The notes beneath the pieces were generated by a model, which was given only the letters and a program-made list of their open reading frames with translations, searched no databases and was not told the DNA's origin. DNA of 64,000 bases, taken from NCBI RefSeq assembly GCF_012516375.2, contig NZ_CP051204.2, positions 8,231,501 to 8,295,500 of the forward strand. Reading direction: 5' to 3'. Source of the DNA: Chitinophaga oryzae (lineage in GTDB: Bacteria; Bacteroidota; Bacteroidia; Chitinophagales; Chitinophagaceae). The translations under genes and the position numbers were made by a program. Below, one piece after another: positions 1 to 8,840 of the stretch; within the stretch, counting starts at the first letter, position 1, and each line of letters starts with the position of its first letter.

Positions 1-38
1 GCCGGCATAAGATGCTATGGACTATGGCGGAGAACACT

Positions 39-46
39 TATTTTTG
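39..46 (+). promoter_or_regulatory. Candidate -7 promoter box of asnS
   Basis: TATTTTTG matches the Bacteroidota primary sigma consensus TAnnTTTG exactly. It lies 21 bases upstream of the asnS start codon, which would give a short leader. No clear TTTG -33 element is visible at the expected distance, so the call rests on the -7 box and its position. Confidence 0.4.
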
Positions 47-67
47 CAATCCAAAATTTAATTTTTT

Positions 68-1507
68 ATGAGCCAGAGACTGAAAGTCAAACAAATCTTG
101 TCAGACGACAAGACGCATTATGAAGCAACGGTAAAAGGTTGGGTGCGGTCTTTCCGTAACAACCAGTTTATAGCTTTAAACGACGGCTCTACCAATAATA
201 ATTTACAGATCGTTATCGATGCAGAAAACACCGATGCTGCCCTGCTGAAAAGGATCACCACCGGCGCTGCCATCAGCGCTGCCGGCCAGGTTATCCCTTC
301 CATGGGTAAAGGTCAGCGTGTGGAATTGAAAGCCGAAACGCTCGAAATACTGGGCGACTGCGACCCGGAAAAATATCCGCTGCAGCTGAAAAACAAGCCC
401 AGCCTGGAATACCTGCGCGAGATCGCCCACCTGCGTTTCCGCACCAACACTTTCGGCGCCATCTTCAGAATCCGCCATTCGCTGGCCTTCGCGGTACACA
501 AGTTCTTTAACGACCGCGGTTTTGTATACCTGCATACCCCCATCGTCACTGCGTCTGACGCAGAAGGCGCGGGCGAAATGTTCCGGGTAACCACCCTCGA
601 CATGAAAAACCCGCCCCGCACGGAAGCCGGCGAGATCGATTATAAAGAAGACTTTTTCGGCAGGTCTACTAACCTTACCGTGTCCGGCCAGCTGGAAGGG
701 GAACTCGGCGCCATGGCCTTCGGTGAAATTTACACCTTCGGCCCTACTTTCCGCGCTGAGAACTCCAACACCGCCCGCCACCTCGCTGAGTTCTGGATGA
801 TTGAACCGGAAATGGCCTTCTATGCTCTGGAAGATAACATGGACCTCGCTGAAGCGTTCATCAAATCGCTCATCAGCCATATCCTGGAGCATAACCGCGA
901 AGACCTCGACTTCCTCGCTACCCGCCTGGCAGAAGAGGAAAAACAGAAACCACAGCAGGAACGCAGTGACATGGGCCTGATCGAAAAACTGGAATTTGTG
1001 CTGCACAACGAATTCGTCCGCATCACCTATACTGAAGCGATCGACATTCTGAAAGACAGCAAACCCAACAGGAACAAGAAGTTCCAGTATCTCATCGAAG
1101 GATGGGGCGCCGATCTCCAGAGCGAACATGAACGTTATCTTGTAGAGAAACATTTCAGGAAACCGGTGATCCTTACCGACTACCCGAAAGAAATCAAATC
1201 TTTCTACATGAAGCTCAACGACGATAACAAAACCGTTCGCGCCATGGACATCCTGTTCCCCGGCATCGGTGAAATCGTGGGCGGCTCCCAGCGTGAAGAG
1301 GACTATGACAAACTGGTGCAGCGCATGCAGGACATGCACGTACCGGTAGATGAACTGTCCTGGTATCTCGACACCCGCCGCTTTGGTACCGCACCCCACT
1401 CCGGTTTCGGTCTCGGCTTCGAACGCATGATGCTGTTCGTAACCGGTATGACTAACATCAGGGACGTAATACCTTTCCCCAGAACACCGAAGAGCGCTGA
1501 ATTCTAA
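68..1507 (+). CDS. asnS: Asparaginyl-tRNA synthetase
   Basis: Cytoplasmic class IIb aminoacyl-tRNA synthetase that charges tRNA-Asn with asparagine. The 479-residue product has the usual AsnRS length: an N-terminal OB-fold anticodon-binding domain (about residues 10-115) followed by the class II catalytic core. The core shows [17 protein letters not shown] (motif 2 region, with the AsnRS-type '[12 protein letters not shown]') and a C-terminal motif 3 reading GFGLGFERM. The gene ends with the usual RDVIPFPR segment. ATG start; it stands alone and is followed by a strong terminator at 1617. Presence of a dedicated AsnRS implies direct asparaginylation in this organism. Confidence 0.97.
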   Translation: MSQRLKVKQILSDDKTHYEATVKGWVRSFRNNQFIALNDGSTNNNLQIVIDAENTDAALLKRITTGAAISAAGQVIPSMGKGQRVELKAETLEILGDCDPEKYPLQLKNKPSLEYLREIAHLRFRTNTFGAIFRIRHSLAFAVHKFFNDRGFVYLHTPIVTASDAEGAGEMFRVTTLDMKNPPRTEAGEIDYKEDFFGRSTNLTVSGQLEGELGAMAFGEIYTFGPTFRAENSNTARHLAEFWMIEPEMAFYALEDNMDLAEAFIKSLISHILEHNREDLDFLATRLAEEEKQKPQQERSDMGLIEKLEFVLHNEFVRITYTEAIDILKDSKPNRNKKFQYLIEGWGADLQSEHERYLVEKHFRKPVILTDYPKEIKSFYMKLNDDNKTVRAMDILFPGIGEIVGGSQREEDYDKLVQRMQDMHVPVDELSWYLDTRRFGTAPHSGFGLGFERMMLFVTGMTNIRDVIPFPRTPKSAEF

Positions 1508-1616
1508 CAGTGACAGATATGATTATCACTGATTCGCCTGATTGTTTGACAAGACTGTGATTACATTGTAACTACTTTTATTTACCTTCGGGCATTCTCT
1601 TTTTAGATATTTATGG

Positions 1617-1649
1617 AACCCGTACAGGCCTGGCTTGTACGGGTTTTTT
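1617..1649 (+). terminator. Rho-independent terminator after asnS
   Basis: A 10-bp perfect stem (AACCCGTACA pairing with TGTACGGGTT) with a 9-base loop is followed by a run of T residues. It separates asnS from the downstream exbD-like gene, so the two are probably separate transcription units. Confidence 0.85.
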
Positions 1650-1755
1650 CTTTTTTTATGCCCTGCGCCACCATCCTGTATGGAAAATAAAAGACACTGC
1701 ATCTCTTATGCAGAAAGCGCTTTCAACCAATTTCGTACATCCCAAACCGTTACTT

Positions 1756-2286
1756 ATGGCTGAAATGAACACCGACGCGCCCAAGGGCCGTCATGGCAGT
1801 AAAAATACCCGCAGCAGTAAAAAATCCACCCGCGTGGATATGACGCCTATGGTAGATCTGGGCTTTCTGCTGATCACTTTTTTTATGCTTACGACCACCC
1901 TCGCCCAACCCAAGACCATGCAACTGCTGATGCCCCGCACTGACAGCGATCCCATGTCGCTCCCGGCTAAAAAAGCACTGACCGTCATCCTCGGACCGGA
2001 AGGCCGCATCGCCTGGTATGAAGGCATGGGTAATGATCCCGCAGCACCGCCGCAGGTCAGCTACACCAGCTTCGCGAATCACAACGGTATCCGCGACGTG
2101 ATCATCCGGAAAAAAGAAGCCGTATACCGCGCCACCCGAAAGAATGACCTGATGGTGCTGATCAAAGCGGATAAACAGGCCCGCTATGAAAATGTGGTGG
2201 ATATCATGGATGAAATGCTGATCAACCAGGTAGACCGTTATGCTATCGTGGATATCAGCCGGCAGGAAGAAGGGTACTTCAGATAA
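1756..2286 (+). CDS. exbD: ExbD/TolR-family biopolymer transport protein (orphan)
   Basis: Inner-membrane stator subunit of a TonB- or Tol-type energy transducer, which uses proton motive force through an ExbB partner. From the chosen ATG (176 residues) a basic cytoplasmic tail is followed by one transmembrane helix at about 32-50. This helix carries the conserved membrane aspartate D34 in 'TPMVDLGFLLITFF', and then comes a periplasmic domain ending near 'AIVDISRQEEG'. An upstream ATG at 1708 in the same frame would add 16 residues that do not look like the family, so 1756 is preferred. No exbB or tonB gene is adjacent: the gene sits alone between the asnS terminator and an inverted repeat that begins at its stop codon. 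Confidence 0.85.
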   Translation: MAEMNTDAPKGRHGSKNTRSSKKSTRVDMTPMVDLGFLLITFFMLTTTLAQPKTMQLLMPRTDSDPMSLPAKKALTVILGPEGRIAWYEGMGNDPAAPPQVSYTSFANHNGIRDVIIRKKEAVYRATRKNDLMVLIKADKQARYENVVDIMDEMLINQVDRYAIVDISRQEEGYFR

Positions 2287-2371
2287 TTACGAATTACGAA
2301 TTACGAATTTGGGGATAAAATACATTAAATAAATTTACAATTCGTAATTCGTAATCCGTAATTCGTAATTG
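2285..2371. repeat. Intergenic inverted repeat, AATTACG family, copy 1
   Basis: Left arm 2285-2310 is three tandem copies of AATTACG. Right arm about 2331-2371 carries the complementary ATTCGTA units, so the RNA can fold into a long hairpin. The left arm overlaps the exbD stop codon. A second locus of the same family lies at 47671-47780. This type of element is probably a dispersed terminator-like repeat; a function was not demonstrated here. Confidence 0.75.
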
Positions 2372-2405
2372 GATCCGTACCTTTACCGCTCCAAAACAAT
2401 ATGAT

Positions 2406-3362
2406 ATGGCAATAACCCACTCTATCCCCTCTGTAGATCTGGCGGACTTTACCTCTGGTGACGCCGGCCGGAAAGCAGCCTTTGTGCAGCAACTGGGAAA
2501 AGCTTACGAAGAAGTTGGTTTTGTAGCAGTAAAGAATCACGGCATTCCTGACGAGCTGATTGCTGACCTCTACAAGTATGTGCAACAGTTCTTCCAGCTG
2601 CCCTTTGACACCAAACATAAATATGAAATCCCTGAACTGGCCGGCCAGCGCGGCTACACCTCTTTTGGTAAAGAGCACGCCAAAGGGTACGAGGCGCCCG
2701 ACCTGAAAGAGTTTTTCCAGTTTGGACAAACTGTGGAAGACAGCGATCCCATTGGGGAAGAATATCCGCCGAATGTACAGGTAGACGAAGTCCCGGCTTT
2801 TACGCCTACCTTCTTCAAAGCCTACCGCGGCTTTGAAACTTCCGGCAGGTACCTGTTACAGGCCATCGCCCTGTTCCTCGGACTGGACGAAAAATATTTC
2901 GACGATAAAATCCACAACGGGAACTCCATCCTGAGGGCTATCCACTACCCTCCTATCAAAGAGGAACCTAAATCAGCCATCAGGGCGGAACAACACGAAG
3001 ACATCAACCTGATCACCCTGCTGGTGGGCGCTTCTGCCGACGGGTTACAGATCCTGGATAAACAAAACAACTGGGTGCCGGTTACCTCCCTGCCGGAGCA
3101 GATTGTGGTAAACGTGGGCGATATGCTGCAGCGGCTTACCAACAACCGGTTAAAATCCACTACTCACCGGGTGGTAAACCCTCCCCGCGAAATGTGGCAC
3201 ACTTCCCGTTATTCCATTCCTTTCTTCCTGCATCCCAAATCCGCCATGAGACTGGATTGCCTGGAAAGCTGCGTTACCGCCGACAACCCGCTGGCCTATG
3301 AACCCATCACCGCCGGCGAATACCTCGATGAACGCCTGCGCGAAATCGGATTGAAAAAATAG
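2406..3362 (+). CDS. 2-oxoglutarate/Fe(II)-dependent oxygenase, isopenicillin N synthase family
   Basis: A cytosolic non-haem iron oxygenase of the IPNS-like family (318 residues, typical length 300-350). The N-terminal DIOX_N domain (about 5-120) starts with 'IPSVDLADF'. The C-terminal double-stranded beta-helix (about 170-280) contains the iron ligands H197 and D199 in 'EQHEDIN' and H254 in 'STTHRVV', plus the 2-oxoglutarate-binding pair R268 and S270 in 'SRYSIPF'. All catalytic residues are present, so it should be active. The substrate cannot be read from sequence: family members oxidise amino acids, peptides, flavonoid-like compounds or gibberellins, and bacterial homologues are mostly uncharacterised. 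It stands alone, preceded by an inverted repeat and followed by a terminator. Confidence 0.88.
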   Translation: MAITHSIPSVDLADFTSGDAGRKAAFVQQLGKAYEEVGFVAVKNHGIPDELIADLYKYVQQFFQLPFDTKHKYEIPELAGQRGYTSFGKEHAKGYEAPDLKEFFQFGQTVEDSDPIGEEYPPNVQVDEVPAFTPTFFKAYRGFETSGRYLLQAIALFLGLDEKYFDDKIHNGNSILRAIHYPPIKEEPKSAIRAEQHEDINLITLLVGASADGLQILDKQNNWVPVTSLPEQIVVNVGDMLQRLTNNRLKSTTHRVVNPPREMWHTSRYSIPFFLHPKSAMRLDCLESCVTADNPLAYEPITAGEYLDERLREIGLKK

Positions 3363-3377
3363 ACTTCCTATATGTTC

Positions 3378-3412
3378 AAAGTCCCGGCAGGACTACCTAC
3401 CGGGACTTTTCG
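3378..3412 (+). terminator. Rho-independent terminator after the oxygenase gene
   Basis: The stem AAAGTCCCGG pairs with CCGGGACTTT, extended by AGG/CCT around one mismatch, with loop ACTA. It ends in TTTTCG and begins 15 bases after the oxygenase stop codon. Confidence 0.85.
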
Positions 3413-3720
3413 TTTATCCTGCGCAAGGGCAAGTCTGGTTATTTCAGGCTTTTCAGCATGGTTATTTTTTTCAAGGTTTTTCTGATATGGTCACTTTTTT
3501 GGTCCGGGCACTCTTTCATGCCGGTGGGTTATAAGTTTCACAGTACAAACCAGTTACAACGGATAAAAGGCCATATTCGATTACAATAGCCACCCTTATT
3601 ACAAGTATTGTGCCCTTATTATATTACGGATTAGTATTATTAGCAACACTGTTGTATTTTGTCGGATTATTTTTACTAACTTATTGAATCCATCGAGCGG
3701 AATTCACTTTATCAATAACT
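3413..3720. other. Intergenic region upstream of the chromate-type transporter
   Basis: About 300 bases of AT-rich, non-coding sequence between the oxygenase terminator and the transporter start. It presumably holds the transporter promoter, but no exact TAnnTTTG box or operator-like dyad was found. No ORF with coding character was seen. Confidence 0.5.
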
Positions 3721-4914
3721 GTGTTTCTACGTCATATACCTTTTCTGAAAGCGGTGCTATTACATAGCATAACTGCCTACGGTGGCCCGCAGGGGCACCT
3801 GGCAATGATGATGAAAACATTTGTGTACCAACGAAAAGACGTTACCGAGCAGGAACTGATGGAATATAATGCCTTCTGCCAGCTCCTTCCGGGCGCATCC
3901 TCTTCCCAGACACTTACCCTTATCGGTTATAAACGCGGCGGCGTTATGCTCGCCATCGTTACCCTGCTTATCTGGATCACGCCTGCCTGTTTAATGATGG
4001 GTTCGCTTAGTTTCCTGCTGCAGTACTTCGACAAGCGCGCGTTACAGACAGATATTTTTAAATACGTACAGCCGATGGCGGTAGGCTTCCTTGCTTTCGG
4101 CAGCGTCAAAGCTTTCCGCATCAGCATCAACAGCCTGGCCACGTTCGTGATCATGATCGTCGCCATGTTTGCCGCCTTTTACCTGAAATCGCCATGGACC
4201 TTTCCGGCGCTGATCATACTGGGGGGAATTGTGTCCAACTTCAGTAACAAACGTATCCCCGACATTTCGGACAAACCTAAAAAAATACAATGGGGGAATA
4301 TCTGGCTGTTTGTGGTCATTTTTGTGCTGGCTGGTTTTCTCTCTGAATATGCGCGGTCCCATGAATGGATCACCCGCCGTCCCTTTAACCTGTTTGAGAA
4401 CTTCTACCGTTTCGGCAGCCTCGTTTTCGGCGGCGGCGATATCCTCATCGCCATGATGCTGGAGCAGTACGTTACCCGCACCAAGTCCAACTACATGAGC
4501 GCCGAAGAGCTGCTGACCGGCGCCGGTATCATGAGGGCCCTTCCGGGGCCGACGTTCTCCATCTCCGCCTATGTAGGCGGCATGGCCATGCGTAATCTGG
4601 GGATGGGTTACCAGTTCCTGGGCTGTATCCTGGCTCCCATCGCTATCTTCCTGCCCAGCCTTTTGCTGGTGCTCTTCTTCTTTCCCATCTGGCATAACCT
4701 GAAAAAATACGTGGTCATCTACCGGGCGTTGGAAGGGATCAACTCCGTGGTGGTAGGTATTATGTGGGCAGCCACCCTGATCCTGTTTTTCGCTATCCCG
4801 GTCACGTGGTACAACCTGCTGATCATGTTTACCACCCTGGCGCTGCTGCTGTTTAGCCGGCTGCCGTCGCCCTTTATCGTAATAGCCTGCCTGCTCATGG
4901 GCTGGCTGCTGTAA
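3721..4914 (+). CDS. chrA: Chromate transporter (CHR family, long-chain ChrA type)
   Basis: Integral inner-membrane protein of the CHR superfamily; characterised members export chromate, driven by proton motive force. The 397-residue length matches bidomain (long-chain) members with two homologous halves. The first half carries the family features '[10 protein letters not shown]' and '[30 protein letters not shown]'. The second repeats the pattern as '[17 protein letters not shown]...[15 protein letters not shown]'. About ten to twelve hydrophobic segments are visible. The start is GTG; no ATG lies close by in frame. It stands alone, convergent with a sigma-54 response regulator whose stop codon is one base away. 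The transported ion is inferred from the family only. Confidence 0.85.
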   Translation: MFLRHIPFLKAVLLHSITAYGGPQGHLAMMMKTFVYQRKDVTEQELMEYNAFCQLLPGASSSQTLTLIGYKRGGVMLAIVTLLIWITPACLMMGSLSFLLQYFDKRALQTDIFKYVQPMAVGFLAFGSVKAFRISINSLATFVIMIVAMFAAFYLKSPWTFPALIILGGIVSNFSNKRIPDISDKPKKIQWGNIWLFVVIFVLAGFLSEYARSHEWITRRPFNLFENFYRFGSLVFGGGDILIAMMLEQYVTRTKSNYMSAEELLTGAGIMRALPGPTFSISAYVGGMAMRNLGMGYQFLGCILAPIAIFLPSLLLVLFFFPIWHNLKKYVVIYRALEGINSVVVGIMWAATLILFFAIPVTWYNLLIMFTTLALLLFSRLPSPFIVIACLLMGWLL

Positions 4915-4915
4915 C

Positions 4916-6247
4916 TCAGATATTATATTCCCTGATTTTATTGTACAAGGTGGTAAGGCCGATATCCAACAGCTCTGCGGCCCTGGTTTTATTGCCTTTT
5001 ACATGGGCCAGTACCCGGATGATGTGGCTCCGCTCCATCTCGGCCAGCCGCATAGACGAGGGCGTATTGTCCACCCCCTGCTGGAAATCAAATGGCAGGG
5101 CAGACACGTCCAGTGTATCCGTGTCCGTAAGGATGGCGGCCCGCTCTATCACGTTCCGCAGCTCGCGGATGTTGCCTTTCCAGCTATGCTGCTGCAACGC
5201 CTGTAGAAAAGCGGGGCTCATGCCGGTGAGGCGTTTGTTCAGTTTAGGGGAAAACTGCTGTATAAACCAGGTGGCGAGCAGCGGGATGTCTTTTCTCCGT
5301 TCGTTGAGCGAGGGCAGCGAGATCTGAAACACCGACAGGCGGTAAAACAGGTCTTCCCGGAAATGGCCCGCCGCTATTTCCTGCTCCAGGTGGCGGTTGG
5401 TAGCGGCGATCACCCTTACGTCGGTTTTAACCGGTTTGGCCTCTCCCACTTTATAAAACTCCTGCGCTTCCAGCACCCGCAGTAATTTGGCCTGCAGTTC
5501 CACCGGCATCTCCCCGATCTCGTCCAGGAAAATGGTGCCTCCGCGGGCTTCTTCGAAAAAACCTTTTTTATCCTTTACCGCTCCGGTAAAGGCGCCGGCC
5601 ACGTGGCCAAACAATTCGCTTTCGAGGATGTCTTTGCCAATGGCGCTGCAGTTGACCGCCACAAACGGCTGCTGGCGCCTGTTGCTGCCCTCATGGATAG
5701 CATGGGCAAACACTTCTTTGCCGGAGCCGGTTTCACCCAGCAACAGCACTGTCATGTCGGTAGGGGCCACCTTGCGGGCCAGTTCTTTGGCGGTATTGAT
5801 TTCGGGGGAATTGCCCAGGATATTGTCGAAATTATATTTGCCGGCTATTTTCTTTTCCAGGTCGCGGATGCGAAACTGTAGCCGGGCTTTGTCCATCGCC
5901 TTGCTGACCAGCGGGAGGATACGGTTGTTGTCGTCTCCTTTGGTGATATAATCGAATGCGCCGTTCTTAATAGCCTGTACCCCATCGGCGATATTGCCGT
6001 AGGCCGTAAGAACGATCGTTTCCACTTGCGGGAAGCGGCTGCGGATCGTTTGCACCAGCTCTACCCCGTTGCCATCGGGCAACTTCACATCTGACAATAC
6101 CACGCTGATGTCCTCTTTCTCCAGGATTTTCAAGGCAGAGCGGATGTTTCCCGCTTCATGCATGGTGTAACCTTCCAGTGACAGCAACCGGCTCAGGAGC
6201 TTCCGCAACTGGTCCTCGTCGTCTATAATGAGTATATGGCCCTCCAA
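4916..6247 (-). CDS. Sigma-54-dependent response regulator, NtrC family (orphan)
   Basis: Cytoplasmic transcription activator of 443 residues with three domains: a receiver (1-120) with acidic pocket D9/D10 and phosphoacceptor D53; an AAA+ sigma-54-activation domain (about 145-375) with Walker A 'GETGSGKE' and an intact GAFTGA loop; and a C-terminal Fis-type helix-turn-helix ('NKTRAAELLDIGLTTLYNKI'). It should activate RpoN promoters after phosphorylation. No histidine kinase is adjacent, so the partner lies elsewhere. The gene sits between the convergent ChrA-type transporter and an intergenic inverted repeat. Regulation of the transporter is possible from proximity but not shown. Confidence 0.93.
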   Translation of the reverse strand: MEGHILIIDDEDQLRKLLSRLLSLEGYTMHEAGNIRSALKILEKEDISVVLSDVKLPDGNGVELVQTIRSRFPQVETIVLTAYGNIADGVQAIKNGAFDYITKGDDNNRILPLVSKAMDKARLQFRIRDLEKKIAGKYNFDNILGNSPEINTAKELARKVAPTDMTVLLLGETGSGKEVFAHAIHEGSNRRQQPFVAVNCSAIGKDILESELFGHVAGAFTGAVKDKKGFFEEARGGTIFLDEIGEMPVELQAKLLRVLEAQEFYKVGEAKPVKTDVRVIAATNRHLEQEIAAGHFREDLFYRLSVFQISLPSLNERRKDIPLLATWFIQQFSPKLNKRLTGMSPAFLQALQQHSWKGNIRELRNVIERAAILTDTDTLDVSALPFDFQQGVDNTPSSMRLAEMERSHIIRVLAHVKGNKTRAAELLDIGLTTLYNKIREYNI

Positions 6248-6251
6248 GGTA

Positions 6252-6380
6252 TTTTGTTATTTGGTTATTGGGTTATTAAATTATTCATCGATTTCGATAA
6301 ACACAACAAAGTAACTAAATAACCCAATAACCTAAACCAAATATCAAAATAACCAAATATCAAAATAGCTAAATGATTAT
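6252..6380. repeat. Intergenic inverted repeat, GGTTATT/AATAACC family, copy 1
   Basis: The left arm (6252-6280) contains GTTATTTGGTTATTGGG. The right arm (6319-6380) contains AATAACCCAATAACC followed by tandem units resembling CAAATATCAAAATAACC. The arms are complementary and flank about 40 bases. It lies between the DUF4199 stop codon and the start of the response regulator. Related loci are at 54793-54882 and 62745-62800. Confidence 0.7.
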
Positions 6381-6892
6381 ACGTTTTGCTCCGGTCTGTT
6401 CCGCGTGGTCTTCTGATTGGCTTTAAAAACAAGTGCCGCCAGTACCGCCGCCAATGCGCCCATCGCGATGTTGGCAAAGAGCACGTTGCCCAGGAACATG
6501 ATCCAGAACTTCTGTTGTTCCGTATTTTCGTTGCTGACTACGGTGGTGCCAGCGCCGTTTTCCTGCTGCACCATATAGTGCCCATCTCCGCTGACCACCA
6601 GGAAATGAAATACCAGCGAAAACACCGCTACCAGGAAGGTGGCCAGCAGCGTGGTCCGAAACCCCATGGCAAATGCCGACTTCATCGATGTCTGGTTATG
6701 ATGCCGGCCATTATAATGCACGATGGACAACATCACGCCCAGGAAAAACACCAGGCTCGTGCAGAAGCCGGTCCATAGCGTGCCGTACTGATTGGTGACA
6801 TAAAAAATAACTGTCAGCGCCATACAGATGACCGCGATAATAATACCGTAAACAGGGGACAATTTCACAGGAACTTGCGATGACTGTTGCAT
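6377..6892 (-). CDS. DUF4199 family membrane protein
   Basis: A 171-residue integral membrane protein of unknown function, recognised by overall similarity to the Bacteroidota DUF4199 family. It has four hydrophobic segments (about 16-38, 43-62, 83-108 and 140-162). The first loop reads 'SIVHYNGRHHNQTSMKSAFAMGFRTT', with the short stretch before the third helix typical of this family. The ATG at 6892 is preferred over a TTG seven codons upstream. It begins 26 bases after the ligD stop codon on the same strand, so it may be the last gene of the ku-ligD unit. That pairing is probably incidental, and no function should be inferred from it. Confidence 0.75.
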   Translation of the reverse strand: MQQSSQVPVKLSPVYGIIIAVICMALTVIFYVTNQYGTLWTGFCTSLVFFLGVMLSIVHYNGRHHNQTSMKSAFAMGFRTTLLATFLVAVFSLVFHFLVVSGDGHYMVQQENGAGTTVVSNENTEQQKFWIMFLGNVLFANIAMGALAAVLAALVFKANQKTTRNRPEQNV

Positions 6893-6918
6893 AACATTGG
6901 GTTTTAACGTCAAAAAAA

Positions 6919-8787
6919 TCAGCTGTCTGCGGACTGTTCCACATCACGGATAAACTTCCGCAGGTCATTTTTTGTACTTTGAATATCGTGCCAGATATCG
7001 CCAACTTCGTTTATCCGTTCCAGTGAGTTAAACAAATCGAAGTCACTGATCTTCAGTTTTTCATTCACCTCTTTCCAATGGAGCGGCATAGACACAGTAG
7101 CGCCGGGTTTGGGCCTTACCGAATAAGGAGCGGCTACTGTCTGGCCGCGGCTGTTTTGCAGAAAATCAAGGTATACTTTCTTATTACGGGCTGCTTTGGC
7201 GCGGGTAACACTGGTGCTCTTCGGCAACTGTTTGTTTACCTGACGGGCAATATATTCCGCAAACAACCGTCCTGTGTCGTAGCTGTGTTTACCGCCGGTA
7301 GGAATATAAATATGAAGGCCGGTTGAACCGGAAGTCTTGCAGAAAGAAGTTATCTTATACGGGTCCAGGAAAGCCTTGATATGCAGGGCAGCTTCCACCA
7401 CATATTTAAAATCGATGTTCTCCGGATCGAGGTCCATCACCACGTAGTCAGGATTATCCAGCCTGCCGGTGCGCGACAGCCACGGGTTGATCTCTATACA
7501 GCCCAGGTTGACCATATAAGCCAGCGTAGCCTCGTTATTGCACAACAGGTAGTCTACATCCTTTCCGGTGGAAGCGGCGTGCAACGCAATGCTTTTAATC
7601 CATGCCGGCGTCTGTTCCAGGTCCAGGTCTTTCTGATAAAAGGAAGGTTTGTCTATCCCGTTCGGGAAACGGTGCAACGACATGGGCCTGTCTTTCAGAT
7701 GCGGCAGTATGTACTGCGCTACTGACAGGTAATAATCCACCAGCTGGCCTTTGGTGATCTTTTCTTTCGGCCAGTATATTTTCTGCTGATTGGTAAGGTT
7801 TACCTTTTTGCCGTTGAGCGTAAGAACGCGGTCTTTTTCTGCGGTAGCAGCAGCGGTAGTGGTAGCCATGGTCTGAACTGTTTTAGGTGTTTCCGGATGT
7901 ACATCTGACGGTGGTTTATCTTCTCTTAATCCAAGGAATATCGGCATACGAAGGATACCGTCGCCGGTCCATTCTGAAAATTTCACCTGGCATACCAGTT
8001 TGGGCTTTACCCAGGTGACAGGCATGTTTGTCCTGATTTTACGGTCAAATGGTGACGTAGGCTGCACCAGCGGCCGCAGCTTTTCTGACAGCATGTCCAG
8101 CGTAGCCTCATTGAGCCCGCCGCCACAATTGCCGATATACTTCAGCTGCTTATCATCATACAAGCCGAGTACCAGCGCGCCCAGTTTCTTGCGGCTGCCC
8201 CTGGGTGCGGTAAAACCGCAGATAATGGCTTCCTGTTCATTGGTGACCTTTATCTTCAGCCAGGAGGCGGAGCGGCGGCCTTCCTCATACGGGCTGTCGG
8301 CTTTTTTGGCGATCATACCCTCCCATTGCTGCTGCCGGGCTTTTTCGAAGAACTCCTTTCCTTTTTTGAGCACATGTCCCGAATACTGTACCCGCTTATC
8401 GTTGAGCTGTGCTACCACCTCTTTCAGCAGGCTTTTACGCTCCAGCAGTGTCAGCTGCTGCAGCTCAGTACCGTTGAGATGCAGCAGGTCAAATACCATA
8501 TACACGAGATTACCTTTACCGGTGGTTTTATAGTTCTGGAGGGACTGGAAATGCGAACTCTTTTTACTGTCGAGCACGATAATTTCGCCATCCAGCACCA
8601 CATTATGCGCAATATTCTCCACGGCCGCCACTACAGCGGGATAGTCTTTGCCAAAGTCTTTTTCATTGCGGGAATACAGCTGTACTTTACCGTTCTGCAC
8701 GGCGGCGATGGCGCGGTACCCGTCCCATTTGGTTTCAAACAGCCAGCCGGCATCGTCAAAGGGTGCGTCTACCAGGGTGGCCAGCAT
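6919..8787 (-). CDS. ligD: LigD ligase and polymerase domains (3' part of split ligD)
   Basis: Carries the ATP-dependent ligase (about 1-300) and archaeo-eukaryotic primase-type polymerase (about 335-615) domains of bacterial non-homologous end-joining LigD. K20 in 'ETKWDGYRA' is the adenylated lysine; the polymerase metal site is 'VMDLDP'. The order PE-LIG-POL is the usual one in Bacteroidota. This frame is open further upstream, to just after a TAA at the start of the A9 run at 8874-8882, and encodes a basic, Pro-rich linker (KPAPEPVKTSTASRRKEP) leading into 'VYKPMLATL'. The linker shows that the phosphoesterase frame at 8841-9455 and this frame were one gene. The ATG at 8787 is therefore an internal methionine, not a convincing start. 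Confidence 0.9.
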   Translation of the reverse strand: MLATLVDAPFDDAGWLFETKWDGYRAIAAVQNGKVQLYSRNEKDFGKDYPAVVAAVENIAHNVVLDGEIIVLDSKKSSHFQSLQNYKTTGKGNLVYMVFDLLHLNGTELQQLTLLERKSLLKEVVAQLNDKRVQYSGHVLKKGKEFFEKARQQQWEGMIAKKADSPYEEGRRSASWLKIKVTNEQEAIICGFTAPRGSRKKLGALVLGLYDDKQLKYIGNCGGGLNEATLDMLSEKLRPLVQPTSPFDRKIRTNMPVTWVKPKLVCQVKFSEWTGDGILRMPIFLGLREDKPPSDVHPETPKTVQTMATTTAAATAEKDRVLTLNGKKVNLTNQQKIYWPKEKITKGQLVDYYLSVAQYILPHLKDRPMSLHRFPNGIDKPSFYQKDLDLEQTPAWIKSIALHAASTGKDVDYLLCNNEATLAYMVNLGCIEINPWLSRTGRLDNPDYVVMDLDPENIDFKYVVEAALHIKAFLDPYKITSFCKTSGSTGLHIYIPTGGKHSYDTGRLFAEYIARQVNKQLPKSTSVTRAKAARNKKVYLDFLQNSRGQTVAAPYSVRPKPGATVSMPLHWKEVNEKLKISDFDLFNSLERINEVGDIWHDIQSTKNDLRKFIRDVEQSADS

Positions 8788-8840
8788 AGGCTTGTAGACT
8801 TTTTTAATGGGCTCTTTCCTGCGCGAAGCGGTTGATGTCT

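Noticed and set aside
203..1399. A 398-codon open frame on the minus strand inside asnS
   Set aside because: It is the antisense shadow of a highly conserved asnS reading frame; its translation has no domain and the plus-strand gene explains the sequence.
1570..1600. TACCTTCG as a promoter box for the exbD-like gene
   Set aside because: It has a mismatch to TAnnTTTG and lies upstream of the asnS terminator, so a transcript from it would probably stop before the gene.
2285..2371. Possible CRISPR-like array because of repeated AATTACG units
   Set aside because: Units are only 7-8 bases, contiguous, without spacers, and arranged as inverted arms; no cas genes are nearby.
6265..6477. A 70-codon minus-strand frame reaching into the inverted repeat
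   Set aside because: It overlaps the DUF4199 gene end and the repeat; composition follows the repeat units, not a protein.
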